Assembly: GCF_900112345.1 (NCBI RefSeq)
Contig: NZ_FOLB01000013.1
Span: 38,831 to 102,830, forward strand
DNA length: 64,000 bases
Source: Nocardioides terrae
GTDB taxonomy: Bacteria; Actinomycetota; Actinomycetes; Propionibacteriales; Nocardioidaceae
Reading direction: 5' to 3'
Positions 11,581-23,306 of this stretch are shown in pieces. A program made the translations under genes and the position numbers. The notes beneath the pieces were generated by a model that saw only the letters and a list, made by a program, of their open reading frames with translations, ran no database searches and had not been told where the DNA came from. Within the stretch, counting starts at the first letter, position 1, and each line of letters starts with the position of its first letter.

Positions 11581-12789
11581 TCAGATCTTGGCGACCCTGA
11601 TGGTGAGGCCGTCGCCGAGGTCGATGAGGGCACCTGACTCGAGCACGACGGGTACGCCGGGCCGCAGCTCCTCGGGGCGCTGACCGGGCTGGATGAGCAG
11701 CGTGCCGTTGGTCGAGCCGAGGTCGGTGACCACGGCGCTGCCGTGGTCGGCACCCGTCCCGGGGCGGACCTCGACGTGGGTGGAGGAGATCTCCGAGTGG
11801 GGGCTGGGCACCGCGACCAGGGTCGGCTCCTCGTCGGCCGGGAACCGTCCGGCGTCAGGGGCCCGGCCGATCACGACGAGCCCGTCGACGTCGACCTCGG
11901 CGCCGCTGGAGAACGACAGGTGCGCGACGGGGGCGGGGTGGTCCCACGACTCCTCCGGCTCAGGGGCGGCCTCGGGCTCGGGCTCGTGGAGCGGGAGCAG
12001 GTCCTCAGGCACCACGCTGATCTGCTCGGTCACCTCGTCGTCCCAGCCGGCGGGAGCCGGCGCAGCAGGGGGAGCCGGCGGCGGTGGCGGGAACGAGGGA
12101 GCCGGCGGGATCGACGGCGGCGGCAGCGTCGGTACCGGCGGGAGCGGCGGGACCGGGGCGGGCGGCGTCGGCGGGGTCCAGGTCGGCGGACCGCCCAGCA
12201 CGTCGTGGTCGGCGGAAGCGTCGTCCTCGACCGGTGAGACGTCGTCGTCGAGGTGGATCTCGTCGGTGAGCGGGTCGGGCACGAGCTCGAGCCGCGGGGC
12301 CGGCGGCGGGGTGAGGGGCGGCGGCGGAGGCGTGGTCGGTCCGGCGGGAGCGGCGGCGACCGGGGTCTCCATGCCGGCCACCCGAACCAGACCGGCGGCG
12401 ACGGTCAGGCGCGGACCGGACCCGGCCTCGCCCGGCAGCGCCACCGAGAGGTGGCTGACCTCGTGCAGCACGCGCTCGACCCACATCGAGCCGCCGGACC
12501 CCTCGACGTGGACGGTGCCCTCGGCCGCCTCGAAGGTGGCGGTCGCGTCGCCGCGGATCACCACCCGGGTGTTGTCGTCGTCGCTGGCCAGCAGCACGAA
12601 GCCGGGCAGCGTGGACAGCCCACCGGCGACCAGGGCGTCGAGCACGACGTCGAAGCCGGCGCCGTCATCGACGAGCACCCACAGCGCGCCGGCCCGGTCC
12701 TTCTCGGTTCCCGGCAGCAGAACGGTGGCGTGCTCGCCCACGATGCCGAACCAGCCCCCCGGCTGGTAGGCGAAGGTCCGATCAGTCAC
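11581..12789 (-). CDS. FHA domain protein with proline-rich linker
   Basis: A 402-residue protein in three parts: an N-terminal globular domain (about 1-150) with no motif I recognise, a long Pro/Ala-rich disordered linker (about 155-290), and a C-terminal FHA domain with [22 protein letters not shown] and [10 protein letters not shown], the phosphothreonine-binding loop residues. FHA proteins bind targets of Ser/Thr kinases; no kinase is in this window, so the partner is unknown. Start GTG 12789 has GTGGGA about 10 nt upstream. Confidence 0.88.
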   Translation of the reverse strand: MTDRTFAYQPGGWFGIVGEHATVLLPGTEKDRAGALWVLVDDGAGFDVVLDALVAGGLSTLPGFVLLASDDDNTRVVIRGDATATFEAAEGTVHVEGSGGSMWVERVLHEVSHLSVALPGEAGSGPRLTVAAGLVRVAGMETPVAAAPAGPTTPPPPPLTPPPAPRLELVPDPLTDEIHLDDDVSPVEDDASADHDVLGGPPTWTPPTPPAPVPPLPPVPTLPPPSIPPAPSFPPPPPAPPAAPAPAGWDDEVTEQISVVPEDLLPLHEPEPEAAPEPEESWDHPAPVAHLSFSSGAEVDVDGLVVIGRAPDAGRFPADEEPTLVAVPSPHSEISSTHVEVRPGTGADHGSAVVTDLGSTNGTLLIQPGQRPEELRPGVPVVLESGALIDLGDGLTIRVAKI

Positions 12790-12919
12790 GGGGCCATCCC
12801 ACCACACTTCACCCGGCGCGGTCCCGCGGTGGAACGAGTGTCGGCGGCGCGGGCGCGCCCGGGCGTGCGCTCGGGCGGCCCGGGGACCGCGCCACTGGGT
12901 CGCCACTAATCTGGGCGGG

Positions 12920-15160
12920 ATGAGCACAGGCAGCGGGTACCGATCGCTCGCCGACCAGCTGCGCGCCTGGCCGGACGAGCGGCTGTCCGGCCTCCTCCGC
13001 GCCCGGCCGGACCTCGCCTCACCGGCTCCGCAGGACTCCGGTCAGCTCGCGTCGCGGGCGGCCACCCGCGCCTCGCTGCTGCGCGCCCTGGACCAGCTCA
13101 GCCGACCCGAGCTGGCCGTCCTCGACGCCGCGGTGGTGCTGCAGAACGCCACGCCCGCGCAGATCGAGGCGGCCGTCCACGCCGGGACCGCGACGGTCGA
13201 GGCCGCGCTCGAGCGGCTGCTCGGCCTCGCCCTCGTCTGGGAGTCGCACGCCGGGCTGCGGGCGCTGACCGGTGTCGCCGAGGCGCTCGGACCGGTCAGC
13301 GGGCTGCGTCCGTCGACGGGGCGTGCGCCAGCCGACGCACGCACGTCGGTGGCGGAGCTCTCCGACGCCGCGCGGGCCATGCTCGAGCACGTCGTGGACG
13401 CGGGCGGCGAGGCGGTCAGCAGCGCGCGGACGACGGTCTCGGTCTCCGAGGCGGCCACCCCCGCGGAGGAGCTGATCGCCCGCGGGCTCCTCCTCCCCCG
13501 CGCCGGCGGACCGATGATCGTGCCGGGCGAGGCCGGCATCGCCGTGCGCGGACACACGACGAAGGAGCCGGTGGACGTCGCTCCGGAGGTGCCTACCTCG
13601 CCGCGCTCCCAGGCGCTGGTGGACAAGGTGGCGGCGGGTGCCGCCTTCGAGGCCGTACGCCGCACCGAGCTGCTCGTCGACGGCTGGGGCGCCGAGCCGC
13701 CGGCCGCGCTGAGGTCCGGCGGGCTGGGCGTCCGGGACCTGCGCTCGACCGCGGCGCGGCTCCACGTGGACGAGCCGACCGCCGCCCTGCTGGTCGAGGT
13801 CGCCCACGAGGCCGGCCTGATCACCACCGCTGCCGATCTCGACGGCAACCCCGCCTGGCTGCCGAGCGACCTCATCGACTTCTGGTCGACCCAGCCCGTC
13901 GCCGAGCGCTGGCTGGTGCTCGCCCGCGCCTGGCTCGACAGCGAGCGCACCCCCACCCTGGTCGGCCAGCGTGACCCGGCGGGCAAGGCCTTCAACGCAC
14001 TCGTGCCGGAGCTCGTGAGCCCGATGATCCGGGAGACGCGGCGGATGACGCTGGCCGAGCTGGCCCTCCTGCCGGACGGCGAGGTGCTCGCCTCGGGCAC
14101 GGGGGTGCCCGGTCTGGTCGCCCGCCTGGCCTGGGTGCGGCCGCGCCGGCCGCGGCAGCGCACCGACCAGGTCGTGCACGTCCTGACCGAGGCGGCGGCG
14201 CTCGGCGTGACGGGGCTCGAGGGGCTGGCGTCGTACGCACGGGTCCTGCTGGACCGCGGTGACGCCGAGCCGGTGCTCGCGGCGCTCCTGCCCGACCCGG
14301 TCGACCACGTGTTGCTCCAAGCCGACCTCACCGCCGTCGCGCCGGGCCCGCTGGAGCCGACCCTCGGCCGCAACCTGCAGCTGATCGCCGACGTCGAGTC
14401 ACGAGGAGGCGCGACCGTCTACCGCTTCACGCCGGCGTCGGTGCGGCGGGCCCTCGACGCCGGCTGGAGCGCCGCCGAGGTGCACGCGTTCCTCGCATCG
14501 GTCTCGCGGACCCCGGTCCCGCAGCCGCTCTCCTACCTCGTCGACGACGCGGCCCGGACCTTCGGCTCGATCCGGGTCGGGCACGCCGAGGCGTTCCTGC
14601 GCGCGGACGACGAGACGGCGCTGACCGAGCTGCTCCACCATCCCCGCGCGACGACCCTCGGGCTGCGGCGGATCGCGCCGACGGTGCTGATCTCGACCAC
14701 CCCGCTCGACGTCCTGCTCCCCCGGCTGCGCGAGCTCGGTGTCGCCCCGGTCGTCGAAGCCGCCGACGGCACCATCCACGTCGCGCGGCCGGACCAGCTC
14801 CGCGCACGGACGCCCGCAGCACGACGTACGGCGGCCGCCGGTGCGCGCGACTCGGCCCGGGTGGCCGCGGTGGTCCGCGCGATCCGGGCCGGCGACGAGG
14901 TCAGCGCGACCCGGCCCACCAGCGGCGTCCTGCAGCTCACCCCTGCCGATGCCCTCGCGGCGCTGCGCGAGGCGGTCGAGACGGCGACGCCGGTCGCGAT
15001 CACGTACGTCGACAACCACGGCACCCTCGCCGACCGGATCGTCTCTCCGCTGCGCGTGGAGGGCGGCCAGCTGGTCGCCGTGGACCGGCGCTCGGAGGAC
15101 ACCCGCTCCTTCGCCGTGCACCGGATCCGCGACGTGCGGCCGGTTCCGACCCAGCGGTGA
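12920..15160 (+). CDS. Helicase-associated domain protein with WYL-like C-terminus
   Basis: A 746-residue protein of the actinobacterial helicase-associated family that is usually found near the XPB helicase; it lacks Walker A and DEAD-box motifs, so it is not a helicase itself. The N-terminus begins [18 protein letters not shown]. The C-terminal 75 residues ([19 protein letters not shown] then [16 protein letters not shown]) resemble a WYL domain, a ligand- or nucleic-acid-sensing module. Start ATG 12920 lies 7 nt after TAATCT (12907-12912). The XPB gene is 2 kb downstream. A role in DNA repair with XPB is inferred. Confidence 0.85.
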   Translation: MSTGSGYRSLADQLRAWPDERLSGLLRARPDLASPAPQDSGQLASRAATRASLLRALDQLSRPELAVLDAAVVLQNATPAQIEAAVHAGTATVEAALERLLGLALVWESHAGLRALTGVAEALGPVSGLRPSTGRAPADARTSVAELSDAARAMLEHVVDAGGEAVSSARTTVSVSEAATPAEELIARGLLLPRAGGPMIVPGEAGIAVRGHTTKEPVDVAPEVPTSPRSQALVDKVAAGAAFEAVRRTELLVDGWGAEPPAALRSGGLGVRDLRSTAARLHVDEPTAALLVEVAHEAGLITTAADLDGNPAWLPSDLIDFWSTQPVAERWLVLARAWLDSERTPTLVGQRDPAGKAFNALVPELVSPMIRETRRMTLAELALLPDGEVLASGTGVPGLVARLAWVRPRRPRQRTDQVVHVLTEAAALGVTGLEGLASYARVLLDRGDAEPVLAALLPDPVDHVLLQADLTAVAPGPLEPTLGRNLQLIADVESRGGATVYRFTPASVRRALDAGWSAAEVHAFLASVSRTPVPQPLSYLVDDAARTFGSIRVGHAEAFLRADDETALTELLHHPRATTLGLRRIAPTVLISTTPLDVLLPRLRELGVAPVVEAADGTIHVARPDQLRARTPAARRTAAAGARDSARVAAVVRAIRAGDEVSATRPTSGVLQLTPADALAALREAVETATPVAITYVDNHGTLADRIVSPLRVEGGQLVAVDRRSEDTRSFAVHRIRDVRPVPTQR

Positions 15161-15182
15161 CCCAGCAACTAGGGTCGCCGCC

Positions 15183-15983
15183 ATGGCCGAACCGCTGCTG
15201 ATCGCCCGCGACGGGCACGTCGAGACCTGGACCCTCAACCTCCCCGAGCGACGCAACCCGATCTCCGACCTCCCGATGGTGGAGGCGCTCGAGGACGCGG
15301 CGACCCGGGTGGCGTCCGACGTGTCGGTGCGGGCGGTGATCCTCACCGGAGCGGGCCCGGCGTTCTCCTCCGGCGGCGACGTGAAGGCGATGGCGCAGCG
15401 GTCGGGGATGTTCGGCGGCAGCGGTGCGGAGATCGCCGACGGCTACCGCCGCGGCATCCAGCGCATCCCGCGCGCGCTCTTCCACTGCCCCGTCCCGCTG
15501 ATCGCGGCCGTCAACGGGCCGGCGGTCGGGGCCGGCTGCGACCTCACCCTGATGTGCGACCTGCGGATCGCCTCGACCACCGCGTTCTTCGCCGAGTCGT
15601 TCGTCAAGGTCGGCCTCATCCCCGGTGACGGCGGCGCCTTCCTGCTGCCGCGCGTCGTCGGGGCGGCGCGTGCCGCCGAGATGGCGCTGACCGGCGACCG
15701 GATCGGCGCCGAGCAGGCACTGGAGTGGGGGTTGGTCTCCCGGATCGTCGAGCCCGAGGACCTCCTCCCGACCGCCCGCGAGCTCGCCGACCGGATCGCG
15801 GCCAACCCGCCGGTCGCCGTGCGAGCCGGGAAGCAGCTGATCCGCGAAGCCGCCGGGCTCTCGCTCGACGAGGTGCTCGACAAGTCCGCCGACGTGCAGT
15901 CGATGATGCACCAGACGCTCGACCACGCCGAGGCGGTCGCGGCGTTCGTGGAGAAGCGCGAGCCGCGGTTCACCGGGGAGTAG
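15183..15983 (+). CDS. Enoyl-CoA hydratase/isomerase family protein
   Basis: A 266-residue crotonase-fold protein. The oxyanion-hole segments are visible as AFSSGGDVKAM and NGPAVGAGCDLTLMCDLRIA, and the CoA-binding fold continues through GLIPGDGGAFLLPRVVG. The two positions that carry catalytic Glu in classical hydratases appear to be Asp (GCDL) and Phe (ESFVKVG), so simple hydratase activity is doubtful and an isomerase, hydrolase or other crotonase activity is possible. Start ATG 15183 follows TAGGGT (15170-15175) by 7 nt. The 3' end overlaps the convergent acyl-CoA dehydrogenase gene by 14 bp. Confidence 0.92.
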   Translation: MAEPLLIARDGHVETWTLNLPERRNPISDLPMVEALEDAATRVASDVSVRAVILTGAGPAFSSGGDVKAMAQRSGMFGGSGAEIADGYRRGIQRIPRALFHCPVPLIAAVNGPAVGAGCDLTLMCDLRIASTTAFFAESFVKVGLIPGDGGAFLLPRVVGAARAAEMALTGDRIGAEQALEWGLVSRIVEPEDLLPTARELADRIAANPPVAVRAGKQLIREAAGLSLDEVLDKSADVQSMMHQTLDHAEAVAAFVEKREPRFTGE

Positions 15984-17157
15984 CGGACCTCACCAGTGCG
16001 CCGCCGATGATGAGCCGCTGGATCTCGCTGGTGCCCTCGTAGAGCCGCAGCAGCCGGACGTCGCGGTAGATCCGCTCGACGGGCACCTCGCGGATGTAGC
16101 CGGTGCCGCCGTGCACCTGGACGCCGAGGTCGGCGACGCGGCCCGCCATCTCGCTGCAGAACAGCTTGGCCACCGACGGGGCGGTGCGGTCGCCGTCGAG
16201 CCAGTAGCGGCGGGCGCAGTCCCGCACCAGCGCCTGGCCGGCCAGGACCCCCGTCTGCATGTCGGCGAGGTGCGCCTGGACGAGCTGGAAGGAGCCGATC
16301 GGGTTCCCGCCCTGGGTGGCGCCGGCGGCGTACGCCACCGACTCGTCGAGCGCGCGGCGTGCCAGGCCCACGCCGAGCGCCGCGATGTGCAGCCGTCCAC
16401 GCGACAGGGACGCCATGGCGGCGCGGTAGCCGTCGGCCTCCGAGCCGCCGACGAGCGCCGCGGCGGGCAGGCGTACGTCGGTGAAGGTCACGTCCGCGGT
16501 CCAGGCGCCCTCCTGGCCCATCTTCTTGTCCTTCGGGCCGACCTCGACGCCGGGTGTCGACGCCGGCACGAGGAAGACGGCGATCCCCGGGTCGTCGGGC
16601 GTCGCCTCGCGGGTGCGGGCGAAGGTGACGAAGAGGTCGGCGATCGGGGCGTTGGTGATGAACCGCTTGCCGCCGTCGATCATCCAGTCGGCGTCCTCAC
16701 CGGCGCCGTCCCGACGGGCCCGCGTGCGCAGCCCGGCGGGGTTGGACCCGGCCCCCTCCTCGGTGAGCGCGAAGGAGGCGACCACCTCACCGGAGGCGAT
16801 CCGGGGCAGCCACTCCTCGCGCTGCTCGTCGGTCCCGTAGCCGACCAGCACCTGGCCCGCGATGCCGTTGTTGGTCCCGATCATCGACCGGACCGCGACC
16901 GAGGTGTAGCCGAGCTCCATCGCGATCTCGACCTCCTGCAGCCCATCCAGGCCCAGCCCACCCCAGCGCTGGGGCAGGGCGAAACCGAAGAGGCCGAGGT
17001 CGGCCACCGCGGCGCGCAGGTCGTCGGGGATCCGGTCGCCCGTCATGATCTCGTTCTCCCGCGGCAGCACCTTGGTGCGCAGGAACTCGCGGGTCGTGGC
17101 CAGGATCTCGGCGAAGTCCTCGCCGTCCACCTCGGGCTGGTGCGTGGGGGTGCTCAT
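15970..17157 (-). CDS. Acyl-CoA dehydrogenase
   Basis: FAD-dependent enzyme of beta-oxidation or amino-acid catabolism, 395 residues. Family signatures are FALTEEGAGSNPAGLRT (flavin/substrate region), QVHGGTGYIREVPVERIYRD and LYEGTSEIQR, where the Glu of YEGT is the usual catalytic base. Start ATG 17157 follows TACGGT (complement of 17165-17170) by 7 nt, a leaderless promoter whose -10 box overlaps that of the divergent XPB gene. An upstream in-frame start would run through the XPB start and was rejected. Probably works with the neighbouring crotonase, though the genes are convergent. Confidence 0.94.
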   Translation of the reverse strand: MSTPTHQPEVDGEDFAEILATTREFLRTKVLPRENEIMTGDRIPDDLRAAVADLGLFGFALPQRWGGLGLDGLQEVEIAMELGYTSVAVRSMIGTNNGIAGQVLVGYGTDEQREEWLPRIASGEVVASFALTEEGAGSNPAGLRTRARRDGAGEDADWMIDGGKRFITNAPIADLFVTFARTREATPDDPGIAVFLVPASTPGVEVGPKDKKMGQEGAWTADVTFTDVRLPAAALVGGSEADGYRAAMASLSRGRLHIAALGVGLARRALDESVAYAAGATQGGNPIGSFQLVQAHLADMQTGVLAGQALVRDCARRYWLDGDRTAPSVAKLFCSEMAGRVADLGVQVHGGTGYIREVPVERIYRDVRLLRLYEGTSEIQRLIIGGALVRSATPR

Positions 17158-17164
17158 GGGCGCG

Positions 17165-17174
17165 ACCGTACCCT
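17165..17174. promoter_or_regulatory. Overlapping divergent -10 boxes
   Basis: The 25 bp between the acyl-CoA dehydrogenase and XPB starts hold TACGGT on the minus strand (17165-17170, 7 nt before ATG 17157) and TACCCT on the plus strand (17169-17174, 8 nt before GTG 17183). The two hexamers share 2 bp, so one polymerase should exclude the other. Confidence 0.6.
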
Positions 17175-17182
17175 TGTCTGCC

Positions 17183-18841
17183 GTGACCGATGGCCCCCTC
17201 ATCGTCCAGTCGGACAAGACGCTCCTCCTCGAGGTCGACCACCCTCGCGCCAGCGATGCGCGCAAGGCGATCGCGCCCTTCGCGGAGCTCGAGCGGTCCC
17301 CCGAGCACATCCACACCTACCGGCTCACGCCGCTCGGTCTCTGGAACGCGCGGGCCGCCGGCCACGACGCCGAGCAGGTGGTCGACGCGCTGCTGGAGTT
17401 CTCCCGCTACGCGGTTCCGCACGCGCTGCTCGTCGACATCGCCGAGACGATGGCGCGCTACGGCCGGCTGCGGCTCGAGAAGCACCCCACCCACGGCCTG
17501 GTGCTGGTCTCCAACGACCGGCCGGTGCTCGAGGAGGTGCTCCGCGCCAAGAAGATCGCCGGGATGCTCGGCACCCGGCTCGACGACGACACCGTCGCGG
17601 TCCACCCCAGCGAGCGCGGCAACCTCAAGCAGGCGCTGCTCAAGCTGGGCTGGCCGGCCGAGGACTACGCGGGGTACGTCGATGGCGAGGCCCACCCGAT
17701 CGAGCTCGACGAGTCCGAGTGGCAGCTGCGCGCCTACCAGCGGGAGGCGGCCGAGTCCTTCTGGCACGGCGGGTCCGGGGTCGTCGTACTCCCGTGTGGC
17801 GCCGGCAAGACGCTGGTCGGCGCCGCTGCGATGGCGCACGCCGGGGCGACCACCCTCATCCTGGTCACCAACACCGTCAGCGCCCGGCAGTGGAAGGACG
17901 AGCTGGTCAAGCGCACGTCGCTGACCGAGGACGAGATCGGCGAGTACTCCGGCACCGTCAAGGAGGTCCGTCCGGTCACGATCGCGACCTACCAGGTCCT
18001 GACGACCAAGCGGAAGGGCGTCTACCCGCACCTCGAGCTGCTCGACGCCCGCGACTGGGGCCTCATCGTCTACGACGAGGTCCACCTGCTGCCCGCGCCG
18101 ATCTTCCGGATGACCGCCGACCTGCAGGCCCGACGCCGGATCGGCCTGACCGCGACGCTGGTCCGCGAGGACGGCCGCGAGGGCGACGTCTTCTCGTTGA
18201 TCGGCCCCAAGCGGTACGACGCCCCGTGGAAGGACATCGAGTCGCAGGGCTGGATCGCGCCGGCCGACTGCGTGGAGGTCCGGGTGACGCTGCCGTCCGC
18301 GGAGCGGCTGGTCTACGCGACCACCGAGCCGGACGAGCGCTACCGGCTGGCCGCCTGCACCCACCACAAGATCGACGTCGTCCGGTCCCTGATCGCGCGG
18401 CACAAGGGCGCGCCGACGCTGGTGATCGGGCAGTACCTCGAGCAGCTCCACGAGATCGCCGACGCGCTGGACGCCCCGGTGATCTCCGGGGAGACGCCGG
18501 TCAAGGAGCGGCAGCGGCTCTACGACGCCTTCCGGTCCGGCGAGCTGTCGCTGCTCGTCGTCAGCAAGGTCGCGAACTTCTCCATCGACCTGCCGTCGGC
18601 GGAGGTCGCCATCCAGATCTCCGGGTCCTTCGGCTCGCGCCAGGAGGAGGCCCAGCGGCTGGGCCGCCTGCTGCGCCCCGGCGACCCGCTGCCCGACGGC
18701 ACCCGCAAGACCGCGCACTTCTACACGGTCGTGTCCCGCGACACCGTCGACGCCGACTTCGCGGCCAACCGGCAGCGGTTCCTGGCCGAGCAGGGGTACG
18801 CCTACCGGATCGTCGACGCCGACGACGTCACGGGCGAGTGA
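17183..18841 (+). CDS. DNA repair helicase XPB
   Basis: Superfamily 2 3'-5' helicase, 552 residues, related to the XPB/ERCC3 subunit of eukaryotic TFIIH. Order: N-terminal domain (about 1-160), Walker A LPCGAGKTLVGAAA (about 200), DEVH box in VYDEVHLL (about 300), GLTATLVREDG (motif III region), then the second RecA lobe ending in QRLGRLLRPGDPLP (motif VI). Start GTG 17183 sits 8 nt after TACCCT. It ends just before a strong bidirectional terminator. Likely role: nucleotide-excision-type repair, with the helicase-associated protein upstream as candidate partner. Confidence 0.96.
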   Translation: MTDGPLIVQSDKTLLLEVDHPRASDARKAIAPFAELERSPEHIHTYRLTPLGLWNARAAGHDAEQVVDALLEFSRYAVPHALLVDIAETMARYGRLRLEKHPTHGLVLVSNDRPVLEEVLRAKKIAGMLGTRLDDDTVAVHPSERGNLKQALLKLGWPAEDYAGYVDGEAHPIELDESEWQLRAYQREAAESFWHGGSGVVVLPCGAGKTLVGAAAMAHAGATTLILVTNTVSARQWKDELVKRTSLTEDEIGEYSGTVKEVRPVTIATYQVLTTKRKGVYPHLELLDARDWGLIVYDEVHLLPAPIFRMTADLQARRRIGLTATLVREDGREGDVFSLIGPKRYDAPWKDIESQGWIAPADCVEVRVTLPSAERLVYATTEPDERYRLAACTHHKIDVVRSLIARHKGAPTLVIGQYLEQLHEIADALDAPVISGETPVKERQRLYDAFRSGELSLLVVSKVANFSIDLPSAEVAIQISGSFGSRQEEAQRLGRLLRPGDPLPDGTRKTAHFYTVVSRDTVDADFAANRQRFLAEQGYAYRIVDADDVTGE

Positions 18842-18846
18842 GCCTG

Positions 18847-18882
18847 GTGAGTGTCAGAGTGACCGATGGGTCACTCTGACAC

Positions 18883-18886
<4 letters not shown>
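18847..18886. terminator. Bidirectional terminator XPB/UvrA-like
   Basis: A perfect 18-bp stem (18847-18864 with 18869-18886) and a 4-nt loop between two convergent genes. The right arm contains the stop codon of the UvrA-like gene (18883-18885). It is the longest perfect stem I found in the window. Confidence 0.88.
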
Positions 18887-21234
<2,348 letters not shown>

Positions 21235-21396
21235 CTTGGCTCCTCTCGTCCGCAGGGACGATCCAACCAGCCCCTCACCGAACTGACGAACGCCTTCGGC
21301 CGGGCGTAACACCGGTCGTGCCGTGATGGGCCGGCGTGTCGTCCCAGATGGCGGCGGAATTCCGGCGCGGAACCCCCGCGGACCTACCCTGAAGGG

Positions 21397-22596
21397 GTGA
21401 AGGTGCTGCTTCTGGAGAACATCCACCCCGTCGCCGTCCAGACCCTGGAGGCGGCCGGTTTCGACGTGGAGCTGCGCAGCTCGAGCATGTCCGAGGACGA
21501 GCTCGTCGCCGCACTCCCGGGCGTCACGATGCTCGGCATCAGGTCCAACACGCACATCACCGCGCGCGTCCTCGACCATGCGCCCGACCTGACCGCGATC
21601 GGCTGCTTCTGCATCGGCACCAACCAGGTCGACCTGGCGGCCGCCGCCCAGCGTGGGATCGCCGTCTTCAACGCCCCCTACTCCAACACCCGCAGCGTTG
21701 TGGAGCTGGTCATCGCCGAGATCATCAGCCTCGCCCGGCGGCTGCCGGAGAAGACCCAGAAGATGCACGCCGGCATCTGGGACAAGAGCGCCAAGGGCTC
21801 CCACGAGGTCCGCGGCCGCACGCTCGGCATCGTCGGCTACGGCAACATCGGCACCCAGCTGTCCAACCTCGCCGAGGCGATGGGCCTCAACGTCATCTTC
21901 TACGACGTCGCCGACCGGCTCCGGCACGGCAACGCCCGCCGCATGCACACCCTCGACGCACTGCTCGCCGAGGCCGACGTGGTCTCGCTGCACGTCGACG
22001 GCCGTCCGGGCAACGCGGGGATCTTCGGCGACGAGCAGTTCAAGAAGATGAAGCCGCGCTCGATCTTCATCAACGCGGCACGTGGCATGGTCGTCGACAC
22101 CGAGGCGCTGCGCGAGCACATCCTGTCCGGCCACATCGCCGGGGCCGCGCTCGACGTCTTCCCGATCGAGCCGAAGGTCCAGGGCGACGAGTTCGAGTCG
22201 CCGCTGCGCGGCCTCGACAACGTCATCTTGACCCCGCACGTCGGCGGCTCGACGCAGGAGGCCCAGGAGGAGATCGGCTACTTCGTCTCCGGGAAGCTCA
22301 AGAACTTCCAGCTCGAGGGCTCCACCGCGCTGTCGGTCAACCTCCCCGACGTGCAACCGCCGGCTCTCGTCGAGGAGGCCCGCATCGGCTTCCTGCACAT
22401 CAACGTCCCGGGCGTCCTGGCGGAGGTCAACAACATCCTCGCCAGCGAGGGCGTCAACGTCACCGGGCAGTACCTCGCCACCCGCGGCGAGCAGGGGTAC
22501 GTCGTCACGGACGTCTCCGGGCATGTCTCGGAGGCGGCGATCTCCAAGCTGCAGGCCTCGCCGCACACCCAGTGGCTGCGGAGCTGGGACGCCTGA
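21397..22596 (+). CDS. serA: D-3-phosphoglycerate dehydrogenase, ACT type
   Basis: First enzyme of serine biosynthesis (3-phosphoglycerate to 3-phosphohydroxypyruvate, NAD-dependent), 399 residues. The nucleotide-binding motif GIVGYGNIG lies near 147, INAARGMVVDTEAL near 226 and the catalytic His in PHVGGSTQEA near 283. An ACT-like C-terminal domain (GFLHINVPGVLAEVNNIL) suggests feedback control by serine. The length and fold match the shorter E. coli-like form, not the long mycobacterial one. Start GTG 21397 is 6 nt after TACCCT (21385-21390), so the mRNA is probably leaderless. Confidence 0.93.
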   Translation: MKVLLLENIHPVAVQTLEAAGFDVELRSSSMSEDELVAALPGVTMLGIRSNTHITARVLDHAPDLTAIGCFCIGTNQVDLAAAAQRGIAVFNAPYSNTRSVVELVIAEIISLARRLPEKTQKMHAGIWDKSAKGSHEVRGRTLGIVGYGNIGTQLSNLAEAMGLNVIFYDVADRLRHGNARRMHTLDALLAEADVVSLHVDGRPGNAGIFGDEQFKKMKPRSIFINAARGMVVDTEALREHILSGHIAGAALDVFPIEPKVQGDEFESPLRGLDNVILTPHVGGSTQEAQEEIGYFVSGKLKNFQLEGSTALSVNLPDVQPPALVEEARIGFLHINVPGVLAEVNNILASEGVNVTGQYLATRGEQGYVVTDVSGHVSEAAISKLQASPHTQWLRSWDA

Positions 22597-22622
22597 GGCC
22601 GGCTCGTGTTGGAATAGGCGGC

Positions 22623-23231
22623 GTGGAGCTGCCTCAACATTGGCCCCTGGCCGACGCGACCGACCTGCGCGACGAGCTGCAGGCGGCGTACGCCGACCCC
22701 GATCGGCGCTATCACGACACGCGCCACCTCGCCGAGGTGCTCGAGCGCCTCGACGAGCTGCGCGGCTCCGGTGTGCGCTTCGACGAGCGCCCGGTGGTGC
22801 TGGCCGCGTGGTTCCACGACAGCGTGTATGACGGGGAGCGCGACGCCGAGGAGCGGTCGGCGGTCCGTGCCGAGCACGCTCTCGTCGGGCTGGTCGACGA
22901 CGCGACCCTCGCCGAGGTCGCCCGGCTGGTGCGGCTGACCGAGACGCACCGGCCCGACGACGCCGACCGCAACGGCTGTGCCCTCTCGGACGCCGACCTG
23001 GCGATCCTCGCCGCCGGTCCGGAGCGCTACGCCGACTACCGCTCGGCGATCCGCGAGGAGTACGCCCACCTGGGCGAGGAGGACTTCCGTCGGGGCCGCT
23101 CCCAGGTGCTGCGACACCTGCTCGACAAGGAGACGATCTTCCACACGGCGTACGCGCGCGAGCGGTGGGAGGCGATCGCCCGGGCCAACCTCGAGGCGGA
23201 GCTGCTGGAGCTCGCCGAGGGCCTGCAGTAG
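22623..23231 (+). CDS. HD-domain metal-dependent hydrolase
   Basis: A 202-residue protein with HD-superfamily features: YHDTRHLAEVLERL near 35, AAWFHDSVYDGERD with the HD dyad near 65-66, and ALVGLVDD and RLTETH further on. It resembles the predicted metal-dependent phosphohydrolases (COG4339-like); substrate unknown. Start GTG 22623 is chosen because the protein VELPQHWPLAD begins where homologues do; no SD is visible. It follows serA by 26 bp on the same strand and may be cotranscribed. Confidence 0.85.
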   Translation: MELPQHWPLADATDLRDELQAAYADPDRRYHDTRHLAEVLERLDELRGSGVRFDERPVVLAAWFHDSVYDGERDAEERSAVRAEHALVGLVDDATLAEVARLVRLTETHRPDDADRNGCALSDADLAILAAGPERYADYRSAIREEYAHLGEEDFRRGRSQVLRHLLDKETIFHTAYARERWEAIARANLEAELLELAEGLQ

Positions 23232-23306
23232 GCCTGTCGTAGGGCCTGCCGCAGATCACTGCATAACGATTGGCCCACCCGGCTCCCGGCCAGCGACAAT
23301 CCGGAC

